In this document: positions 26,163-35,002 of the stretch, piece after piece
Numbering within the stretch: position 1 is the stretch's first letter
How the letters are laid out: each line of letters begins with the position of its first letter
NCBI RefSeq assembly: GCF_001281315.1
Contig: NZ_CP012479.1
Span: 930,001 to 994,000, forward strand
DNA length: 64,000 nt
Direction of reading: 5' to 3'
Source: Arthrobacter sp. ERGS1:01
Lineage (GTDB): Bacteria; Actinomycetota; Actinomycetes; Actinomycetales; Micrococcaceae
Notes under the pieces: generated by a model
The model's database searches: none
The model's input: the letters and a program-made list of their open reading frames with translations, nothing else
Told to the model about the DNA's origin: nothing
Program-made: the position numbers and the translations under genes

Positions 26163-26570
26163 GACGTTTTTCCGTCCGGCTATCCGACACGTCGGCCGCG
26201 GGCGGCCTTTGGTGTCTCCTTTACGCCGGACTATAAAAAACGCCGGCTCCGCCGCCTTGTGCCTCACCCGCCAATGACTCCGGTGCAAAAAAGACGCGGC
26301 CTACTCGGAGGGTCCCTTCAGGGCGGGGTACGGCCTTCGCGAGAACTGGTATTGGTGCCGAGAACTGGTCTTGTGGCCCGCAACGCGTTCCTGGCACCAG
26401 TTCTCGGTGTGAATTGCAGTCCTCGAGGTCGTCGGGACTGGACCTCATCATGACACCCGCATCGTTGCCGCAAGCCGAGGGCGGCGGAGACGGTGTTTTC
26501 GTAGCCGACGTAAAGGCGGCCCCAAGGCCGCCCGCGGCCGAGGGGGCGGATAGTCGGCGAGAAAATGCCG
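26163..26570. repeat. Non-coding island with ~100-bp diverged inverted repeats
   Basis: The arm at about 26163-26260 is matched in reverse complement by about 26476-26570. Shared blocks include CTATCCG, TCGGCCGCGGGCGGCCTT, CCTTTACG and TCTCCGCCGCC or GCTCCGCCGCC in the same order and spacing, roughly three quarters identical by eye. The centre holds a further perfect 12-bp inverted repeat, CCGAGAACTGGT (26358-26369) and ACCAGTTCTCGG (26396-26407). No ORF was found across 25997-26597. The right arm contains GCCGG-AA-CCGGC followed by ATTTTC on the minus strand, which may terminate the kinase transcript. It looks like a miniature inverted-repeat element or a decayed mobile element. Confidence 0.7.
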
Positions 26571-26597
26571 GTTCCGGCGCCGCGGACCTGTGGCCGG

Positions 26598-28721
26598 TTA
26601 GATGACCTTCAGGATGATGGTGCTGCCTTCGGGTGCGTCCACGCCCTGGGGGGACTGGAAGCGGACGGTGCCGAAGAATCCGCCGAGCAGGTTCTCCACC
26701 TCCACCTTGAACCCGAGGGCCTTCAGCTCGGCCGTGGCGACGCCCACCTGCTTGCCGATCATGTCGGGGACCGCGATCATCCTGGGGCCCTTGGACAGCG
26801 TGATCGTGACGGTGCCTCCGGCCGTGAGGGTGCCGGAATCCGGTGCCTGGGACAGCACGGAGCCGGCGGGGACGGTGGCACTGTTGAGCTGTTCCGGAGC
26901 GATGGCGGGCGTCAGGCCGGCGGCTTTGAGTGAGGCTTGGGCGTCGGCGCCGGTCTTGCCCACCACGGAGGGGACGGGGATGGGCTTGGGCCCCTTGGAG
27001 ACCACCACGTCAACCTTGGTGTTGCCGCGGAACTCGGCGCCCGCCTTGGGGTTTTGCGAGATCACGGTGCCGGCCGGGATCTTCTCGTTGAAGGCCTCCG
27101 TTACCGTGCCCAGGGCAAGGCTGCCGTCGCTGAGCGCGGACTTGGCGTTCGCCAGGTCCTTGCCGGTGAGCTCGGGGACGGGGTACAGCACCGGTCCCTT
27201 GGATACGAGGATCGTGACGCCTAGAAACCGGCGCAGGGACGAACCTGCGGCCGGGTCCGTATCCACCACCAATCCCGCGGCAACCTTTTCGTCAAAGACG
27301 TCACGGCTTGCCGACTTGTCAAAGCCTTGGGCATGGAGGAGGGCCTGCGCCTGCGCCACGGTCTTGTTGTGCACATCGGGCACGGTGGCCAGGGCGCCCG
27401 GCCCCAGCGCCAGGAACCAGCCGGCCATGGCGACCAGGAATCCCAGCACCAGCACCACCAACACCCAGACCAGGGCACGACGCCGCGGGTGTCCGTGGCC
27501 CAGTGTGGTGGTCGGCTGAGCCGCCGCCTTTGCTCGGGCCCTGGCCTCGGCGCGGGCTTCGCGCTTGGACAGCGCGACGCCGTCGTCGTCGGTCTCGTCG
27601 TCCCCGCCGGAATAGTCTGGGCTGTAGGCCGAGACGTCACGGTCGGCGTCGTTGACGTAGAGTCCGCTGCCCGAGGGCAGGACGGACGTGGGGTAGCTGG
27701 GGCCGGCAATGACGGTGGTGGCTCCGGGCCAGCCGCCGGCCGGTGCCGCGGGCGGCTGCCCGATCGCGGCCGTCAGGGCGCCCGTGTCCAGGGCGGGCTG
27801 GGCGCCAATGACCTCGGTGGCGCCGGCTCCGGGCCGGCCAATGGAATCCGCCCCGGGAGCGGCGAAGTCAAGTTCCTCCGGGGTCAGCGTGCGCCGGATG
27901 TGGCGCAGGTCTTCCAGCAGGGATGCGCCGTTGGCGGGCCTGTTGTCGGGGTCCTTCTCGGTCATGTAGCGGACCAGCTCGTCCATCTCGGACGGCAGTC
28001 CGGGAACTGCCGCCGAGGGCGTCGGGACGGCGTCGCGGACATGCGCCATGGCCACGGCGATCGGAACCTTGCCCTGGAACGGTTGGGCGCCGGTCAGCAA
28101 TTCGTAGAGCATGATGCCGGCGGAGTAGATGTCGCTGCGGGCGTCGCCGCCCTCGCCGTTGACCAGTTCCGGGGCGATGTAGCCCACGGTGCCCAACAGC
28201 GTGGCGGTGTTCGTCGTCGTGGTGACTGCCCGGGAGAGCCCGAAGTCGCCGATCTTGACCCAGCCCGAGCGGGAAATCAGCACATTCTCGGGTTTGACGT
28301 CCCGGTGCACCAGGCCGGCGGCGTGGGCCGCTGCCAGGCCCTCCACGATGGGGTCGAGCATGTCCAGGGCCTGGCGGGGCGTCAGCGGCCTGCCCTGGTT
28401 GATGACGTCGCGGAGCGTGTGCCCGTCGATGTATTCCAACACCAGGTATGCGTGGGCGGCACCGACGCCATGGTCGTGGATCTGCACCACGTGCGGGTGT
28501 GAAAGGCTGGCGGCGCTCCACGCCTCACGCTGCAGGCGTTCGATGAAGGCGTTGTCGGTGGCCAGGTGCGGATGCAGGATCTTCAGGGCAATGTTGCGGT
28601 TGAGCCGGATGTCCTTGGCCAGGTAGACGGTGGACATGCCACCGCGCGCCACCTTGGACAAAACCAGGTAGCGGTCATCGATTGTGGACCCGATCAGGGG
28701 GTCGTGGGGCAGATCTTGCAC
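26598..28721 (-). CDS. Transmembrane Ser/Thr protein kinase with four PASTA domains
   Basis: The 707-residue receptor kinase has a Hanks-type kinase domain at about residues 12-275, with VARGGMSTVYLA, catalytic HRDVKPENVLI, DFGLSRA and APELVNGEG. A low-complexity linker with acidic and Lys/Arg/Ala stretches follows. A single membrane helix (about 415-438) precedes four extracellular PASTA repeats, which sense muropeptides or lipid II in this family. Gene order near aroG, an Rv2175c-like gene and idsA corresponds to PknL of mycobacteria, although PknL is much shorter and lacks PASTA. GTG at 28721 lies six bases after TAAGCT on the minus strand. The main PknA/PknB-type locus is not in this window. 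Confidence 0.93.
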   Translation of the reverse strand: MQDLPHDPLIGSTIDDRYLVLSKVARGGMSTVYLAKDIRLNRNIALKILHPHLATDNAFIERLQREAWSAASLSHPHVVQIHDHGVGAAHAYLVLEYIDGHTLRDVINQGRPLTPRQALDMLDPIVEGLAAAHAAGLVHRDVKPENVLISRSGWVKIGDFGLSRAVTTTTNTATLLGTVGYIAPELVNGEGGDARSDIYSAGIMLYELLTGAQPFQGKVPIAVAMAHVRDAVPTPSAAVPGLPSEMDELVRYMTEKDPDNRPANGASLLEDLRHIRRTLTPEELDFAAPGADSIGRPGAGATEVIGAQPALDTGALTAAIGQPPAAPAGGWPGATTVIAGPSYPTSVLPSGSGLYVNDADRDVSAYSPDYSGGDDETDDDGVALSKREARAEARARAKAAAQPTTTLGHGHPRRRALVWVLVVLVLGFLVAMAGWFLALGPGALATVPDVHNKTVAQAQALLHAQGFDKSASRDVFDEKVAAGLVVDTDPAAGSSLRRFLGVTILVSKGPVLYPVPELTGKDLANAKSALSDGSLALGTVTEAFNEKIPAGTVISQNPKAGAEFRGNTKVDVVVSKGPKPIPVPSVVGKTGADAQASLKAAGLTPAIAPEQLNSATVPAGSVLSQAPDSGTLTAGGTVTITLSKGPRMIAVPDMIGKQVGVATAELKALGFKVEVENLLGGFFGTVRFQSPQGVDAPEGSTIILKVI

Positions 28722-28727
28722 TCAACC

Positions 28728-28733
28728 AGCTTA
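28728..28733 (-). promoter_or_regulatory. Leaderless -10 element (TAAGCT, minus strand)
   Basis: Minus-strand TAAGCT, then GGTTGA and the GTG at 28721 of the PASTA kinase. Confidence 0.5.
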
Positions 28734-28737
28734 TTCT

Positions 28738-28780
28738 CTCAAACGAAATCGGGCCGCCAGCAACACTCGCCGGCGGCCCT
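28738..28780 (-). terminator. Terminator of the LysM/SLT gene
   Basis: On the minus strand GGGCCGCC and GGCGGCCC form an 8-bp stem followed by GATTTCGTTT. It lies between the transglycosylase stop and the kinase promoter. Confidence 0.65.
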
Positions 28781-28801
28781 TCATTCGATCATGGTGCGGT
28801 C

Positions 28802-30193
28802 CTAGCGGAACATCTTTCGGTTCGCCTTGACGCTGGCCACATAGTTCTTCGTGTCCGGGTACATGCCGTGGATGCTCACCGAGTACTGGCCCTGGTAGTA
28901 TCCGGCGATGGCCAGGTCCTCGTTGGGGGCGTCGCGGAGCAGGGCCCGGATGATCGCCACACCGGCGGTGACGTTGTCCTGCGGGTTGAGCAGGTTCAGC
29001 TTGCGGCCAACCAGCCCGGACGCCCAGGTGCCGGCGTCGGGGATGACCTGCATGGTGCCGATCGCATTGGCGGGGGAGACCACCTGGTGGTTGAAGCCGG
29101 ATTCCTGCTGGGCGAACGCCATGGCCAGGGACGGGTCCACGCCCATGGCGGCGGCCGTGCGGGCCACCATTTCCTTCATCTGTGCCCGGCTGGGTGCCGG
29201 TGCCGCCAACAGTGCCGCCTTGTTCTTGTTGGCGTCGGCCACCACGGCATCCGGGTAGGTGTAGTTGAGGAAGGTGTTGGGGACCTGCTGGTCCGGCGTC
29301 AGGCTCGGGGTGGTGATGGGGGTGACGCCGCTCGAGGCCGCGTTCAGGCCCGGGATGGTCAGCGTCTTGCCGGCGTAGATGGTGCCGTTGACCGTGATGC
29401 CGTTGGCGGCGGCCAGGGCGGACAGCCCCACGCCGTGGCGGGCGGCGATCCCGGAGAGCGTGTCGCCGCTCTTGATGACGTACTTGCCGCCGGCGACGGG
29501 CTTGGTGCTCGAGGCCTTCACGGGGGTCTTGGCCGGGGCAGCAGCGACCGGGGCGGACTGGCCGCCGCCGAGCCTGATGACCTGGCCCGGGTAGATGATG
29601 GTGCTTCCACTCATGCCGTTGGCTGCCAGCACCGAGGAGGTGCTCAGGCCGTGGCGGGAGGCAATGCCGCTGATGGTGTCACCGCTGGCCACCACGTAAC
29701 GGCCACCCGTTGCCGTGGCAGTGGTCTTCGCCGCGGTTTTTGCGGGTGCGCCCTGGCTGGGGGCGGCCTTGCCGCCAAGCTTGATCTGCTGGCCCGGGTA
29801 GATGATGCTGCTGGTGCTGAGCTTGTTCAGCGCGAGCACGGAATTGGTGGACAGGCCGTAACGGGACGCAATGCCCGAGATGGTGTCGCCGGGCACCACC
29901 TTGTAGGAGCTGGGGACGGCGGGACCCTGGGCGGCGATGCGCGACGGCAGGGAACCGGCCACGACCGACGTCGGAACGCCGGCCTGCCGTGCTGCGACCT
30001 TGACGGCCGTGCCAAGTGCGCCGTGGGTGACGGCGGACGGAAGGATCTTGGGCCCGGCCGGGGCGGGAGCCGCGGCTGCGGGCTGGGCGAGCGCCAGCGA
30101 GGACAGCATGACAACGGGAATGGCGGCCGTGGCAACAGCCGCCAGTTGCTTGCTGCCTGACGGCATGGGGCGAGAGGGGCGTTGGGAAGTCAT
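28802..30193 (-). CDS. Secreted lytic transglycosylase with three LysM domains
   Basis: The 463-residue protein has a basic N-terminus and a hydrophobic signal segment ending in LALAQPAAAAP. Three LysM repeats (for example YKVVPGDTISGIASRYGLS, YVVASGDTISGIASRHGLS and YVIKSGDTLSGIAARHGVG) bind peptidoglycan. The C-terminal SLT domain has AFAQQESGFNHQVVSPANA with catalytic Glu, GTMQVIPDAG and AGYYQGQYSV. It cleaves glycan strands outside the membrane. ATG at 30193 is chosen because GAGGA lies 8 bases upstream; the ATG at 30232 has no ribosome-binding site. It lies directly upstream of the PASTA kinase on the same strand, linking wall sensing and remodelling. Confidence 0.92.
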   Translation of the reverse strand: MTSQRPSRPMPSGSKQLAAVATAAIPVVMLSSLALAQPAAAAPAPAGPKILPSAVTHGALGTAVKVAARQAGVPTSVVAGSLPSRIAAQGPAVPSSYKVVPGDTISGIASRYGLSTNSVLALNKLSTSSIIYPGQQIKLGGKAAPSQGAPAKTAAKTTATATGGRYVVASGDTISGIASRHGLSTSSVLAANGMSGSTIIYPGQVIRLGGGQSAPVAAAPAKTPVKASSTKPVAGGKYVIKSGDTLSGIAARHGVGLSALAAANGITVNGTIYAGKTLTIPGLNAASSGVTPITTPSLTPDQQVPNTFLNYTYPDAVVADANKNKAALLAAPAPSRAQMKEMVARTAAAMGVDPSLAMAFAQQESGFNHQVVSPANAIGTMQVIPDAGTWASGLVGRKLNLLNPQDNVTAGVAIIRALLRDAPNEDLAIAGYYQGQYSVSIHGMYPDTKNYVASVKANRKMFR

Positions 30194-30367
30194 AGATGCA
30201 ATCCTCGAGTTTCCGATACTGATGATGCTCATGGTGTTGGAGTTTCTTGTGTGACTAATGTGAATTTACACCAAATGTTCACAACGGGAAGCCCCCGCGC
30301 GCCATTAAAGGAAAAACACAACCGTGTAGTTTCGCGGGCGCTCGAACTATGTGGGAACCTATAACAC

Positions 30368-30721
30368 GTGAGTAAAGTTGAAAACGTAGTCAGTGAATGG
30401 TTGCCCCTGCCGGACGTCGCCGAAAAGCTTGATATTTCCATTACCCGGGTCCATGCCCTGGTTAAGGACGGATCCCTGCTGGCAGCCCGGGTCGGGGAGC
30501 GCAAAATCCGCGCCGTTCCGGCCGAGTTCTTCATCGAGGACCACATCGTCGACAGCCTGCGCGGCACCATCACGGTGCTCCACGACGCCGGCTTCGACGA
30601 CGAAGAAGCCATCACGTGGCTGTTCACCGCCGACGAATCCCTGCCCGGCCGGCCCATCGACGCCCTCCATGAAGGCCGCAAGACCGAAATCCGCCGCCGC
30701 GCGGCAGCCCTCGGCTGGTAA
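30368..30721 (+). CDS. Rv2175c-like winged-helix DNA-binding protein
   Basis: A 117-residue protein with an N-terminal excisionase/MerR-like helix-turn-helix (LPLPDVAEKLDISITRVHAL, residues 12-31, then VKDGSLLAARVGERKIRAVP) and a C-terminal helical domain ending RRRAAALGW. Rv2175c of M. tuberculosis has this length and fold, binds DNA, and is a substrate of PknL. Here the gene is likewise close to a Ser/Thr kinase, from which it is separated by the transglycosylase gene. GTG at 30368 is the only plausible start; TATAAC lies two bases upstream. It is divergent from the LysM gene and ends at a strong terminator. Confidence 0.85.
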   Translation: MSKVENVVSEWLPLPDVAEKLDISITRVHALVKDGSLLAARVGERKIRAVPAEFFIEDHIVDSLRGTITVLHDAGFDDEEAITWLFTADESLPGRPIDALHEGRKTEIRRRAAALGW

Positions 30722-30740
30722 CGCACCCCCCAACACCAAT

Positions 30741-30787
30741 AAGATCCCCGCACCGGCCCATGCCGGTGCGGGGATCTTGTTTGTTTA
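30741..30787. terminator. Strong terminator after the Rv2175c-like gene
   Basis: A 17-bp perfect stem, AAGATCCCCGCACCGGC (30741-30757) with its complement (30762-30778), and a four-base loop, followed by GTTTGTTT. It may serve the convergent polyprenyl synthase as well. Confidence 0.88.
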
Positions 30788-30820
30788 ATTGCCGTGTATT
30801 TAGTTTCCCGGCGGCCGTCG

Positions 30821-31924
30821 CTAGGAGGTGCGCGACACGGCTCCGCGGCCCAGGGCCGTCAATGCCGCGCCGACTCCGCCATTAATGGGCAGGGCCGCCA
30901 ATGCGGCAAATGCCGTGCCGCTCAATTCGGTGATCATTTCCTCGGTGCGGTCCAGGGCGCCGGAATCAACCATGATGGCGCACATCCGCGCAATTTGATC
31001 GTCCGTGAGATCCTGCCGGCCCAGGTGGGCGTCAACAAACTCGATGTCGGCGTCGGACGCGGCGTCGATGGTCAGGCCCACCAAAACGGTCCGCTTGCCT
31101 TCCCGGAGGTCGTCGCCGGCCGGCTTGCCCGTTTCGGCGGGGTCGCCAAAGACGCCCAGGACGTCGTCGCGCAGCTGGAACGCCTCACCCAGGGGCAGGG
31201 CGAACGCGCTGTAGCCGTCCAACAGTTCCGGGCCGCCCCCGGCAAGGGCGCCGCCAAGTACCAGCGGGTGTTCGGAGGAGTACTTGGCGCTCTTGAAGCG
31301 GATGATCGCCGAGGCCCGGGCGACGGCGGTGCTGTGCGGCTTGGACGGGCCGGAGACCTCCTCGAGGATGTCGAGGTACTGCCCGGCCATGACTTCGGTG
31401 CGCATCAGGTTGAACACGGCGCGGGCGCGGCTCCCGGCGGAGGTGCCGATCGAGGCAAACATCTCCTCGCTGAAGGACAGGCACAAATCCCCCGTGAGGA
31501 TGGCGGCGGCGTGCCCGAAGCGCTCCTCGTCAAGGGCCCAGCCGCTCCCCGAATGCAGGGTGCCGAATTGGCGGTGCACGCTGGGCCCGCCGCGGCGGGT
31601 GTCGGAGCGGTCGATGATGTCGTCGTGGATCAGGGCCGCGGCCTGGAACAGTTCCAGCGCCGCGCCTGCCATGATGATCTCCGCGGCATCGGCGGATCCG
31701 CCGGCCCCGCGCCAACCCCAGTAACACAGCAGGGCGCGCATGCGCTTGCCGCCGGTCACCAGGGACTTGATGGAATCAACCAAAACCAGGGTGTCGGCCG
31801 AGATGCCGGCCAGCAGTTCGCGTTTCTCCGCCAGGAACGACGCCAGGGCGTCCGCCACCGCGGCGACGTAGGCAACTTGCTCGGCGGCGGGGGACTCCGC
31901 CGGGGCGGCGGCAAATGCGGTCAT
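30821..31924 (-). CDS. idsA: Polyprenyl diphosphate synthase (GGPP synthase type)
   Basis: The 367-residue trans-prenyltransferase has the first Asp-rich motif HDDIIDRSDTRRG near residue 99 and the second, LRDDVLGVFGD, near 250, together with GGKRMRALL for diphosphate binding. It condenses isopentenyl diphosphate with allylic diphosphates to make a longer isoprenoid, used for carotenoids, quinones or membrane lipids. The residues before the first motif (ALELFQAAALI) do not fix the chain length by eye. AAGGAA precedes the ATG at 31924. idsA2 has the same neighbourhood in mycobacteria. Confidence 0.92.
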   Translation of the reverse strand: MTAFAAAPAESPAAEQVAYVAAVADALASFLAEKRELLAGISADTLVLVDSIKSLVTGGKRMRALLCYWGWRGAGGSADAAEIIMAGAALELFQAAALIHDDIIDRSDTRRGGPSVHRQFGTLHSGSGWALDEERFGHAAAILTGDLCLSFSEEMFASIGTSAGSRARAVFNLMRTEVMAGQYLDILEEVSGPSKPHSTAVARASAIIRFKSAKYSSEHPLVLGGALAGGGPELLDGYSAFALPLGEAFQLRDDVLGVFGDPAETGKPAGDDLREGKRTVLVGLTIDAASDADIEFVDAHLGRQDLTDDQIARMCAIMVDSGALDRTEEMITELSGTAFAALAALPINGGVGAALTALGRGAVSRTS

Positions 31925-31994
31925 GCGGGTGGATTCCTTGCTGTGAAAGGTGGCTCCGGGGAACGGCCCGGTGCGGTGGTGCGCAAGCGCCGGA

Positions 31995-32546
31995 TTACTT
32001 CAGCGACGCGGGCAGAACATTGGCCCCAATGGTCACGGTGGACGTCGATCCGGTCTGGACCACCGACACCGTGACGATTTCCTGCCCGGAGGCGCGCACG
32101 AAGGTCTTCAGCGGCACGCCCTCGACGGAGTTGCCGGGCTGGGCCGTGAAGCCCTGGCTGGTCAGCGACTTTGTATAGAAGGCCAGGACGTCGGCGGGTT
32201 TTGCCGTCACGGTGGCGGTCAGTGCGGCCACGGACAGGGGCGTTGACCGTTGCAGGCTCGACGCCTGGACGTCGGCGCCGGGCATCAGCGGGATCAGTTT
32301 CGACGGGAATCCGGCCACGAGTTCCTTCACGGCGGCCTCGGCGGTCGGCGTGGCACCGGGCGTCGTTGCCGATGCCATGGCGGACCCCGTCGCGGACTGG
32401 GAAACGGACGGGCTGGTGGCGGCCGGTGTGCCGGTTCCGCCGGAGCAGCCGGCCAAAAGCACGACGGCTGCAATCGCCGCCAGCGCCCCGCGTTGCGGAC
32501 GGAACGACGCCGGGGGGCGCAAACGCTGAACAGTGGTGTTGGTCAT
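31995..32546 (-). CDS. Putative lipoprotein, unknown function
   Basis: The 183-residue protein has a basic N-terminus and a hydrophobic helix ending in a clear lipobox, VVLLAGCSGG, so Cys about residue 34 is probably lipidated and the protein anchored outside the membrane. A Ser/Thr/Ala-rich linker is followed by a small alpha/beta region with VLAFYTKSLTSQGFTAQPG. The ATG at 32546 has AAGGA 8 bases upstream. It is 70 bp upstream of idsA on the same strand and divergent from dinB. No family is recognised. Confidence 0.8.
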   Translation of the reverse strand: MTNTTVQRLRPPASFRPQRGALAAIAAVVLLAGCSGGTGTPAATSPSVSQSATGSAMASATTPGATPTAEAAVKELVAGFPSKLIPLMPGADVQASSLQRSTPLSVAALTATVTAKPADVLAFYTKSLTSQGFTAQPGNSVEGVPLKTFVRASGQEIVTVSVVQTGSTSTVTIGANVLPASLK

Positions 32547-32716
32547 CACGATTTCCTTAGCTGCCAGTGGCCGTGCAACGGGTCGCCTCCAGTTTACCCA
32601 CGTCCCGTTTGTTCCCGGGTGCCGGGTTCTTCGTGCGGCACCTCAGTCAATGCTGTGCCCCGTCAGGGACGCGTTGGCCGGGGAATGTGCATGGCGGCAA
32701 TGTCGGTGCCGGAAAC

Positions 32717-32722
32717 TAGACT
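32717..32722 (+). promoter_or_regulatory. Leaderless -10 element (TAGACT)
   Basis: TAGACT, six bases, then the GTG at 32729 of dinB. No LexA-type SOS box was recognised nearby. Confidence 0.55.
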
Positions 32723-32728
32723 TGGACC

Positions 32729-34063
32729 GTGGAACAACAGCCCCGGAAAATACCAGAGCGCCGCGCCGCGCCGGAACCGGGGCCGCGGGAACGCGCGCTG
32801 CGCAGCCAACAGCTCGGCCGGGTCCTTGACCAGACCGGCTGCACCATCATGCACGTGGACATGGATGCCTTCTTTGTCTCCGTTGAACTCCGGGAGCGCC
32901 CGCAACTGGTGGGCCGGCCCGTCATCGTCGGCTTTCCGGGTGGCCGCTCGGTGGTGCTGTCGGCCTCCTACGAGGCCCGGGCCTTTGGGGTACGGTCCGC
33001 CATGCCCATGGCGACGGCCATGCGCATGGCCCCGACCGCCGTCGTCATTGAGCCCCGGCACAATGTTTACCGCGAGGTCTCCGGGCAAGTCATGGCCTTG
33101 TTCAACTCCATCACCGACAAGGTGGAGCCGTTGAGCGTGGACGAGGCGTTCCTGGACATTTCCGGGGCACTGCGCCGGTTGGGGGAGCCGCTGGACATTG
33201 GCGCGCTGGTGCGCCGGCGGGTCGAGTCCGAGCTCGGCATCACGGCGTCGGTGGGGATCTCGGCGTCGAAGTTTGTGGCGAAGATCGCCTCCACCCGCTG
33301 CAAGCCCAACGGCATCATGCTCATTGAGCGCGACCGCACCGTGGAATACCTGCACACGCTGCCCGTCCAGGCGCTGTGGGGCGTGGGAGCCAAAACCCTT
33401 GAAGTCCTCCAACGCCTGGGCATCTTTACCGTGGCCGACGTCGCCGCCACCCCCGTTGCAGCCCTGCAAAAAACCCTCGGGGCCAGCGGCCGGGCCCTGC
33501 ATGACCTTTCCTGGGGGATCGATCCCCGCCCGGTCACCCCCGTGCGCGTGGAAAAGAGCATCGGCGCCGAGGAAACGTTTGCCGTGGACACCTTCGACGA
33601 CGACGTCCTGACCCGGGAACTACTGCGGCTCTCGCACCGGGTGGCGGGGCGATTGCGCGAAGGCCGGCTTGCGGGGCGGACCCTGGCCCTGAAGATCAAG
33701 TATTCGGATTTCTCCGTCATCAACCGTTCCAAGGCCATGGGGGCCGGCATCGACAGCGCCGGTGCCATCTACTCCGGCGCCGTGGGACTGCTGAAGGTGC
33801 TGGGCCCGCGGCCCCAAAGCGTGCGGTTGATCGGGGTCCGGGTGGAACAACTTGAATCCATTGAATCAACGCCATTGCAGTTCACCCTGGACCGTCGCGA
33901 TGACAACGGGCGCAGCGCCGAAGTGGTGGGGGACGCCATCGCCGCGAAGTTCGGCGGCGCCAAGATTGTCCCGGCCCGTCTCCTGGCGGCCCGGCGCACC
34001 ACGACCCCCGGTGAATCCGGCCCCGAATCGGGGCGGCGGGGACCTGCGCAGGGCGGATCCTGA
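32729..34063 (+). CDS. dinB: DNA polymerase IV (Y family)
   Basis: A 444-residue Y-family polymerase. The catalytic start IMHVDMDAFFVSVELRERP lies near residue 35 and VDEAFLDISGA with the catalytic Asp-Glu near 137. VGISASKFVAKIAS, a helix-hairpin-helix near 213 and the little-finger domain follow. It copies past lesions with low fidelity. The N-terminus is longer than usual by about 30 basic residues. The C-terminal 35 residues are Arg/Gly rich without an evident clamp-binding peptide. The GTG start is leaderless. It is divergent from the lipoprotein gene. Confidence 0.95.
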   Translation: MEQQPRKIPERRAAPEPGPRERALRSQQLGRVLDQTGCTIMHVDMDAFFVSVELRERPQLVGRPVIVGFPGGRSVVLSASYEARAFGVRSAMPMATAMRMAPTAVVIEPRHNVYREVSGQVMALFNSITDKVEPLSVDEAFLDISGALRRLGEPLDIGALVRRRVESELGITASVGISASKFVAKIASTRCKPNGIMLIERDRTVEYLHTLPVQALWGVGAKTLEVLQRLGIFTVADVAATPVAALQKTLGASGRALHDLSWGIDPRPVTPVRVEKSIGAEETFAVDTFDDDVLTRELLRLSHRVAGRLREGRLAGRTLALKIKYSDFSVINRSKAMGAGIDSAGAIYSGAVGLLKVLGPRPQSVRLIGVRVEQLESIESTPLQFTLDRRDDNGRSAEVVGDAIAAKFGGAKIVPARLLAARRTTTPGESGPESGRRGPAQGGS

Positions 34064-34273
34064 CGACTTCCTGTGACCTGTTTCGTGGTGGGTTTCAGTT
34101 CGGCAAAATCAAGCCTATTGTTAGTAGTAGGAGTTCTCTCAAAGACAACTTCGCAGCTCTACGACGACCTGGGACACCCGGAGGAATCCGGCAACGATCC
34201 CCGGGAACCAAAAGGGCCCGCGAAATCGTTAATGAGTCAAGACGCCCATGGCCCTGACCTGAAGGAGGTCGTC

Positions 34274-34639
34274 ATGCCCCTCTCCGAGCACGAGCAGCGA
34301 CTGCTTGACCAGCTGGAACAGCAACTGCATGCCGAAGACCCGAAATTTGCCAACGCGTTGGCCTCGGACCCGGCACACTCGCTGTCGACCCGCCACATCG
34401 TCATCGGCGTGTTGGTCATGATCGTTGGCATCATGGTGTTGCTGGGCGGTGTTGCCAGCCAGCTGATTGTGGTGGGGGTCCTGGGATTCCTCATCATGGG
34501 CGGCGGCGTCTACATTGCCATCTCGCGGCCCAAGTTCGGCAAGGCCTCCGGTGGCACCGGCAAGTCGGGTGCCAAGACCAAGAGCGGCTTCATGAACAGC
34601 CTCGAAGAGCGCTGGGAAGAACGGCGCCGGGAACAATAG
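34274..34639 (+). CDS. DUF3040 membrane protein
   Basis: The 121-residue protein begins with MPLSEHEQRLLDQLEQQL, the signature of DUF3040, continues with ALASDPAHSLSTRH, and has two adjacent membrane helices (about 40-60 and 63-80) and a basic C-terminal tail. The family is restricted to actinobacteria and often lies near division or lipid genes; its role is unknown. ATG at 34274 is chosen because AAGGAGG lies 5 bases upstream; upstream in-frame codons show no homology. A similar gene lies just before mraZ in mycobacteria. Confidence 0.88.
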   Translation: MPLSEHEQRLLDQLEQQLHAEDPKFANALASDPAHSLSTRHIVIGVLVMIVGIMVLLGGVASQLIVVGVLGFLIMGGGVYIAISRPKFGKASGGTGKSGAKTKSGFMNSLEERWEERRREQ

Positions 34640-34708
34640 CCCGTCCGGCCCTGCGGCCGGTTCGATGCCGGTGTGATGCACAGAGCCACCTTCGGGGTGT
34701 GCGGCACG

Positions 34709-34777
34709 TATAGTGCGTGCGCTCCGGGCTCCACGGATGATCCACCCTGCAAAAGGTCCGCGCTGCGGGCCTTTTTT
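34709..34777 (+). ncRNA. Possible short RNA or DUF3040 terminator
   Basis: TATAGT (34709-34714) could be a -10, giving a transcript of about 57 bases that ends at a good terminator: AAAAGG-T-CCGC / GCGG-G-CCTTTT with T6 (34751-34777). The terminator is well supported, the promoter and the RNA are not. The rest of the 456-bp gap 34640-35095 holds no gene that I can see apart from the mraZ promoter. Confidence 0.3.
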
Positions 34778-35002
34778 GCGTTGTGTGCCGAAACGTCAAG
34801 GACGCTCCACTTTCCACCACACACCCTCCCCGCAACCGCCCCGGGAAGCCCCCGCGGCGGTTTTTGCGTGCCTGGCACCCGCAATCGGCCGTGACCGGCC
34901 GCCACGGGCGAAGAAATCCCTCCACCACGCCCCACCGGCCCGCTTCCCAGCAGTGGCGCGGCACGCCCCGGCGACACGCACGCAAAAATTCCTTGCATGG
35001 CG

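Noticed and set aside
30230..30300. CRP/GlxR-type site (GTGAATTTACAC) before the LysM gene
   Set aside because: Only part of the TGTGA-N6-TCACA pattern is present, so it was not called.
32547..32728. LexA SOS box before dinB
   Set aside because: No CGAACRNRYGTTYC-like sequence was seen in the divergent region.
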